A stretch of 7,818 nucleotides of DNA from Dehalococcoidia bacterium (lineage in GTDB: Bacteria > Chloroflexota > Dehalococcoidia > SAR202 > UBA11138). A program made the translations under genes and the position numbers. Of this stretch, positions 5,309 to 7,818 are shown piece by piece. Location of the stretch: NCBI GenBank assembly GCA_012270625.1, contig JAAXHZ010000363.1, positions 1 through 7,818 on the forward strand, given 5' to 3'. Position 1 is the first letter of the stretch; every line of letters begins with the position of its first letter. Below the pieces are notes generated by a model, which worked only from the letters and a program-made list of their open reading frames with translations, did not search any database and was not told the DNA's origin.

Positions 5309-7462
5309 ATGCCACCAGAACAATCATCCAGAATTCCCATCGAAGAAATCGCCAAGTTCCCCCCACCGGGGATGTCCGTCCCCGTATCGTTCTCATTCAG
5401 TCCCGACGACAGCCTCCTGACCTACTTGTACGGGGCCGATGGAAGCCCAGTCAGAAAGCTCTACGCGCTCGACACCCGAACCGGCGAGTCCAATGTGATC
5501 CAGGCGGCGGCCGAGCCCGAGTCAGAAGACCTGACTATCGAAGAGCAGCTTCTCCGACAGCGCCAGAGGCAGTTGGGGCGGGGGATTGTCAGGTACTTCT
5601 GGGCTGAAAGCGGCGAGGTCATACTGATCCCGGCACAGTCCGGCGTGTACATGAAAGACGGAGCCGACGGTCAGATCCGGCGTGTGGTATCCGCTGAGGA
5701 CGGACCAACGCTTGACCCGCAGCTGTCTCCCGACGGCTCTCAGGTGGCGTATGTCAGAGACGCTGAGGTGTACGTCATCCCTACTAGCGGAGGCGAAGCG
5801 CGTCAGCTGACGCACGGCGCGAGAGGGACGGGCAGGACTCATGGGCTGGCCGAGTACATCGCCCAAGAGGAGATGCACCGGCTGCACGGCTTCTGGTGGT
5901 CGAGGGACGGCTCTCAGATCGCCTTCGAGGAGGTGGACGAGACGCACATTCCCGTCTATCGCATCGTCCACCAGGGACGAGACGGCACCGGCGAGTCCGC
6001 TCAGGAAGACCACAGATACCCGTTCGCGGGCGAACCCAACGCGCGAGTGCGGCTTGGAGTGGTCTCCACTTCCGGGGGCAATCCTGTTTGGATGGACATT
6101 GGAGACGATGACGACATATATCTGGCACGGGTCGATTGGATACCGGACGGATCTCTGCGCATTCAGATCCAGAACCGTGAGCAGACTCGGCTCGACCTGA
6201 TCAGTTTCGACACATCGACCGGCGAGGGTGTCACATTGCTGACAGAGTCGTCGGGCGTGTGGATCAACCTGCACACGATGTTTCGTCCGCTTGATTCTGG
6301 GCGGTTCATCTGGGCGTCAGAGCGCTCCGGATTCAGACACCTGTACCTGTACGACGGGGATGGCAAGCTGGTGCGGCAGCTCACCGACGGCGATTGGGCC
6401 GTTGACTCCGTTTCCGGCGTCGATCAGGACGCCGGGCTGGTGTACTTCATGGGCACGAAGGACGGCGCAACCGAGCGCCACCTGTACAGCGTCCCGATCG
6501 AGGGTGGGCCGATAAGCCGTTTGACCCCGGAGGCCGGCACCCACTTGGTGACTCTCGATCATAGTTCGAGTCGATACGTTGACGTCTTCAGCGACACCAG
6601 CACCCCGCCAACCATCACGCTTCGTTCGCTGCGAGACGGCTCCGTGCTTCAGACGATTCACTCCACTGACGACCCTCGGGTCGAGGAGCTCGCTCTCACC
6701 CCGCCAGAGCTCGTCACTATCGAGTCTCGAGACGGTGAGACCCTACACGGTGCGCTGTATCGCCCCGCGCCCGAGTTCGGACCAGGACCGCACCCGACAG
6801 TGATATACGTGTATGGAGGCCCGCACGCCCAGGTCGTTAACAACCACTGGTCAATGACCTGCTCCATGAGATCGCAGTATCTCCGCTCGCTGGGCTACCT
6901 GGTGTTCTGCCTCGACAACCGGGGCAGCGCGCGCAGGGGTCTCGCGTTCGAGGGCGTCATCAAGAACAGAATGGGCGGTATCGAAGTCCGTGACCAGGTT
7001 GACGGCGTGCGCTGGCTGATCGATAGCGGACTGACTGACCCGGAGCGCGTCGGCGTGTACGGCTGGAGCTACGGCGGCTACATGACTCTCATGTGCCTGG
7101 CTCGCGCGGCTAATGTGTTCAAGATGGGAGTCGCGGGCGCGCCAGTGGCCCACTGGGATGGCTACGATACCCACTACACCGAGCGTTACATGGGCACTCC
7201 CCAGTCGAATCCTGACGGGTACGAGGCCAGCAGCGTCCTGACCCACGTCGATAGCATCGAAGGCGACCTGCTGATAGTACACGGACTGATCGACGAGAAC
7301 GTCCACTTCAGGCACACCGCTAGGCTCATCAACGCGCTCATAAAGGCCCGTAAGCCATACGAGCTCCTGATGTTCCCCGACGAACGGCATATGCCCAGGA
7401 GCCAGGCCGACCGCATCTACATGGAGGAGCGAATAGCCGACTTCTTCGAGAGAAACCTGTAG
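5309..7462 (+). CDS. Prolyl oligopeptidase family S9, dipeptidyl peptidase IV-like (S9B)
   Basis: The product is 717 residues, the expected size for a bacterial DPP IV-like enzyme. The N-terminal part (about 20-450) is the beta-propeller, with repeats such as [10 protein letters not shown] and SRDGSQIAF. It includes EYIAQEEM (182-189), in which E187 and E188 match the paired glutamates that hold the substrate amino-terminus in DPP IV. The C-terminal alpha/beta-hydrolase domain (about 465-717) carries Y502 in VYGGP (oxyanion hole), the nucleophile S587 in GWSYGGY, D662 in [10 protein letters not shown] and H694 in [10 protein letters not shown]. All catalytic positions are therefore intact. 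The family cleaves X-Pro or X-Ala dipeptides from peptide N-termini. The N-terminus has no signal peptide or membrane segment, so it is expected in the cytosol, where it would recycle proline-containing peptides. A Shine-Dalgarno AAAGG supports the start. Its link to the flanking CoA-dependent enzymes is unclear. Confidence 0.93.
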   Translation: MPPEQSSRIPIEEIAKFPPPGMSVPVSFSFSPDDSLLTYLYGADGSPVRKLYALDTRTGESNVIQAAAEPESEDLTIEEQLLRQRQRQLGRGIVRYFWAESGEVILIPAQSGVYMKDGADGQIRRVVSAEDGPTLDPQLSPDGSQVAYVRDAEVYVIPTSGGEARQLTHGARGTGRTHGLAEYIAQEEMHRLHGFWWSRDGSQIAFEEVDETHIPVYRIVHQGRDGTGESAQEDHRYPFAGEPNARVRLGVVSTSGGNPVWMDIGDDDDIYLARVDWIPDGSLRIQIQNREQTRLDLISFDTSTGEGVTLLTESSGVWINLHTMFRPLDSGRFIWASERSGFRHLYLYDGDGKLVRQLTDGDWAVDSVSGVDQDAGLVYFMGTKDGATERHLYSVPIEGGPISRLTPEAGTHLVTLDHSSSRYVDVFSDTSTPPTITLRSLRDGSVLQTIHSTDDPRVEELALTPPELVTIESRDGETLHGALYRPAPEFGPGPHPTVIYVYGGPHAQVVNNHWSMTCSMRSQYLRSLGYLVFCLDNRGSARRGLAFEGVIKNRMGGIEVRDQVDGVRWLIDSGLTDPERVGVYGWSYGGYMTLMCLARAANVFKMGVAGAPVAHWDGYDTHYTERYMGTPQSNPDGYEASSVLTHVDSIEGDLLIVHGLIDENVHFRHTARLINALIKARKPYELLMFPDERHMPRSQADRIYMEERIADFFERNL

Positions 7463-7466
7463 AATT

Positions 7467-7493
7467 CCGGTCACATCAGCAATTCAGGACCGG
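7467..7493 (+). repeat. Perfect 6-bp inverted repeat overlapping the next ribosome binding site
   Basis: CCGGTC at 7467-7472 and GACCGG at 7488-7493 are perfect inverted copies separated by 15 bases. The right arm overlaps the last two bases of the AGGA ribosome binding site (7486-7489) of the gene starting at 7496, so folding could partly mask it. No T-run follows, so it is not a typical terminator. The stem is short and may be chance. Confidence 0.3.
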
Positions 7494-7495
7494 CC

Positions 7496-7818
7496 ATGAC
7501 GACATCGCAGATCGACATAGACAGCTACATAGAGGGCGCCCACGAGCTGGCCGCCCTGGTCAGTACAGTCACCGACCAGATCGACGAACAGCGGCGGATT
7601 CCGGTCGAAGTCTCGAACGAGATCGCGGACCGCGGCTACTTCAGGCTGCTCCTGCCTAGATCGCTTGGCGGTGCCGAGCTCGAGCATCCTGACTTTCGCA
7701 GGATCGTACGCATCTTCGCCGAGGCCGACGCCAGCGTAGGCTGGTGCATCAACCAGAACAACGTCTTTTCGACCAACTCCGTTCGTGTACCACCGGAGAC
7801 GGCTGACGAGATATGGAC
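7496..7818 (+). CDS. Acyl-CoA dehydrogenase-fold flavoprotein, N-terminal part
   Basis: The gene starts at ATG 7496, six bases after AGGA (7486-7489), and runs open off the right edge, so 107 codons are visible. The sequence is the helical N-terminal domain of the acyl-CoA dehydrogenase superfamily. It has an initial alpha-helical stretch, then RRIPVEVSNEIADRGYFRLLLP, LGGAEL, and a helix with AEADASVGWC. The RR.P...GYFR..LP..LGG pattern and the GWC ending resemble the branch containing flavin-dependent monooxygenases/hydroxylases (HsaA/DszC-like) more than classical beta-oxidation dehydrogenases. This subfamily is a tentative reading, because the active-site base and flavin-binding regions lie outside the window. 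The 33-base gap after the peptidase suggests co-transcription. Confidence 0.8.
   Translation, partial: MTTSQIDIDSYIEGAHELAALVSTVTDQIDEQRRIPVEVSNEIADRGYFRLLLPRSLGGAELEHPDFRRIVRIFAEADASVGWCINQNNVFSTNSVRVPPETADEIW

Noticed and set aside
5522..6274. Reverse-strand open frame (250 codons) opposite the peptidase propeller
   Set aside because: No motifs, no plausible start context, and the opposite strand is a continuous S9 peptidase.
6851..7474. Reverse-strand open frame (207 codons) opposite the peptidase catalytic domain
   Set aside because: It covers the intact Ser/Asp/His region of the peptidase and has no recognisable domain of its own.

Overview
The window is a GC-rich bacterial segment, about 65-75% GC in the metabolic genes by hand count of a few 60-base lines. 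It carries soluble catabolic-type enzymes: a short-chain dehydrogenase, a tandem class III CoA-transferase, a DPP IV-like peptidase and an acyl-CoA dehydrogenase-fold flavoenzyme. This mix, with a probable leaderless promoter, would fit a Chloroflexota lineage such as Dehalococcoidia/SAR202. That assignment is an inference from gene content only, because no rRNA or other phylogenetic marker is present.

Layout: (1) 1-237 (+) is the C-terminal end of a short-chain dehydrogenase/reductase cut by the window edge. (2) 283-2047 (-) is a two-gene cassette, an ABC/OLD-type AAA ATPase followed after one base by a small TOPRIM protein resembling DUF3226. It is convergent with the SDR, divergent from the next gene, and clearly lower in GC (about 48-53% in three sampled lines). 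(3) 2048-2149 is a divergent promoter region. It has a good TTGACC-18-TATATT promoter for the rightward gene, placed so that the transcript should start at or next to the ATG. (4) 2150-2746 (+) is a YfcE-type metallophosphoesterase. (5) 2818-5247 (+) is an 809-residue fusion of two CaiB/BaiF CoA-transferase domains. (6) 5309-7462 (+) is a cytosolic-looking prolyl dipeptidyl peptidase of family S9. (7) 7496-7818 (+) is the N-terminal 107 codons of an acyl-CoA dehydrogenase-like flavoprotein, cut by the right edge.

The rightward genes from 2150 onward have gaps of 71, 61 and 33 bases and may be co-transcribed. The CoA-transferase and the acyl-CoA dehydrogenase-like protein fit degradation of a carboxylic or aromatic acid, but no substrate can be read from the sequence. 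The leftward cassette looks like an independent accessory module. An ATPase sensor with a separate TOPRIM effector is the architecture of the PARIS anti-phage system (AriA/AriB) and of split OLD nucleases, and this is the best candidate here for an under-described system. The second main oddity is that both CoA-transferase domains lack the usual catalytic aspartate: it is Gln in domain 1 and Glu in domain 2. There are no RNA genes, CRISPR arrays, insertion sequences or gene-free stretches over about 100 bases.
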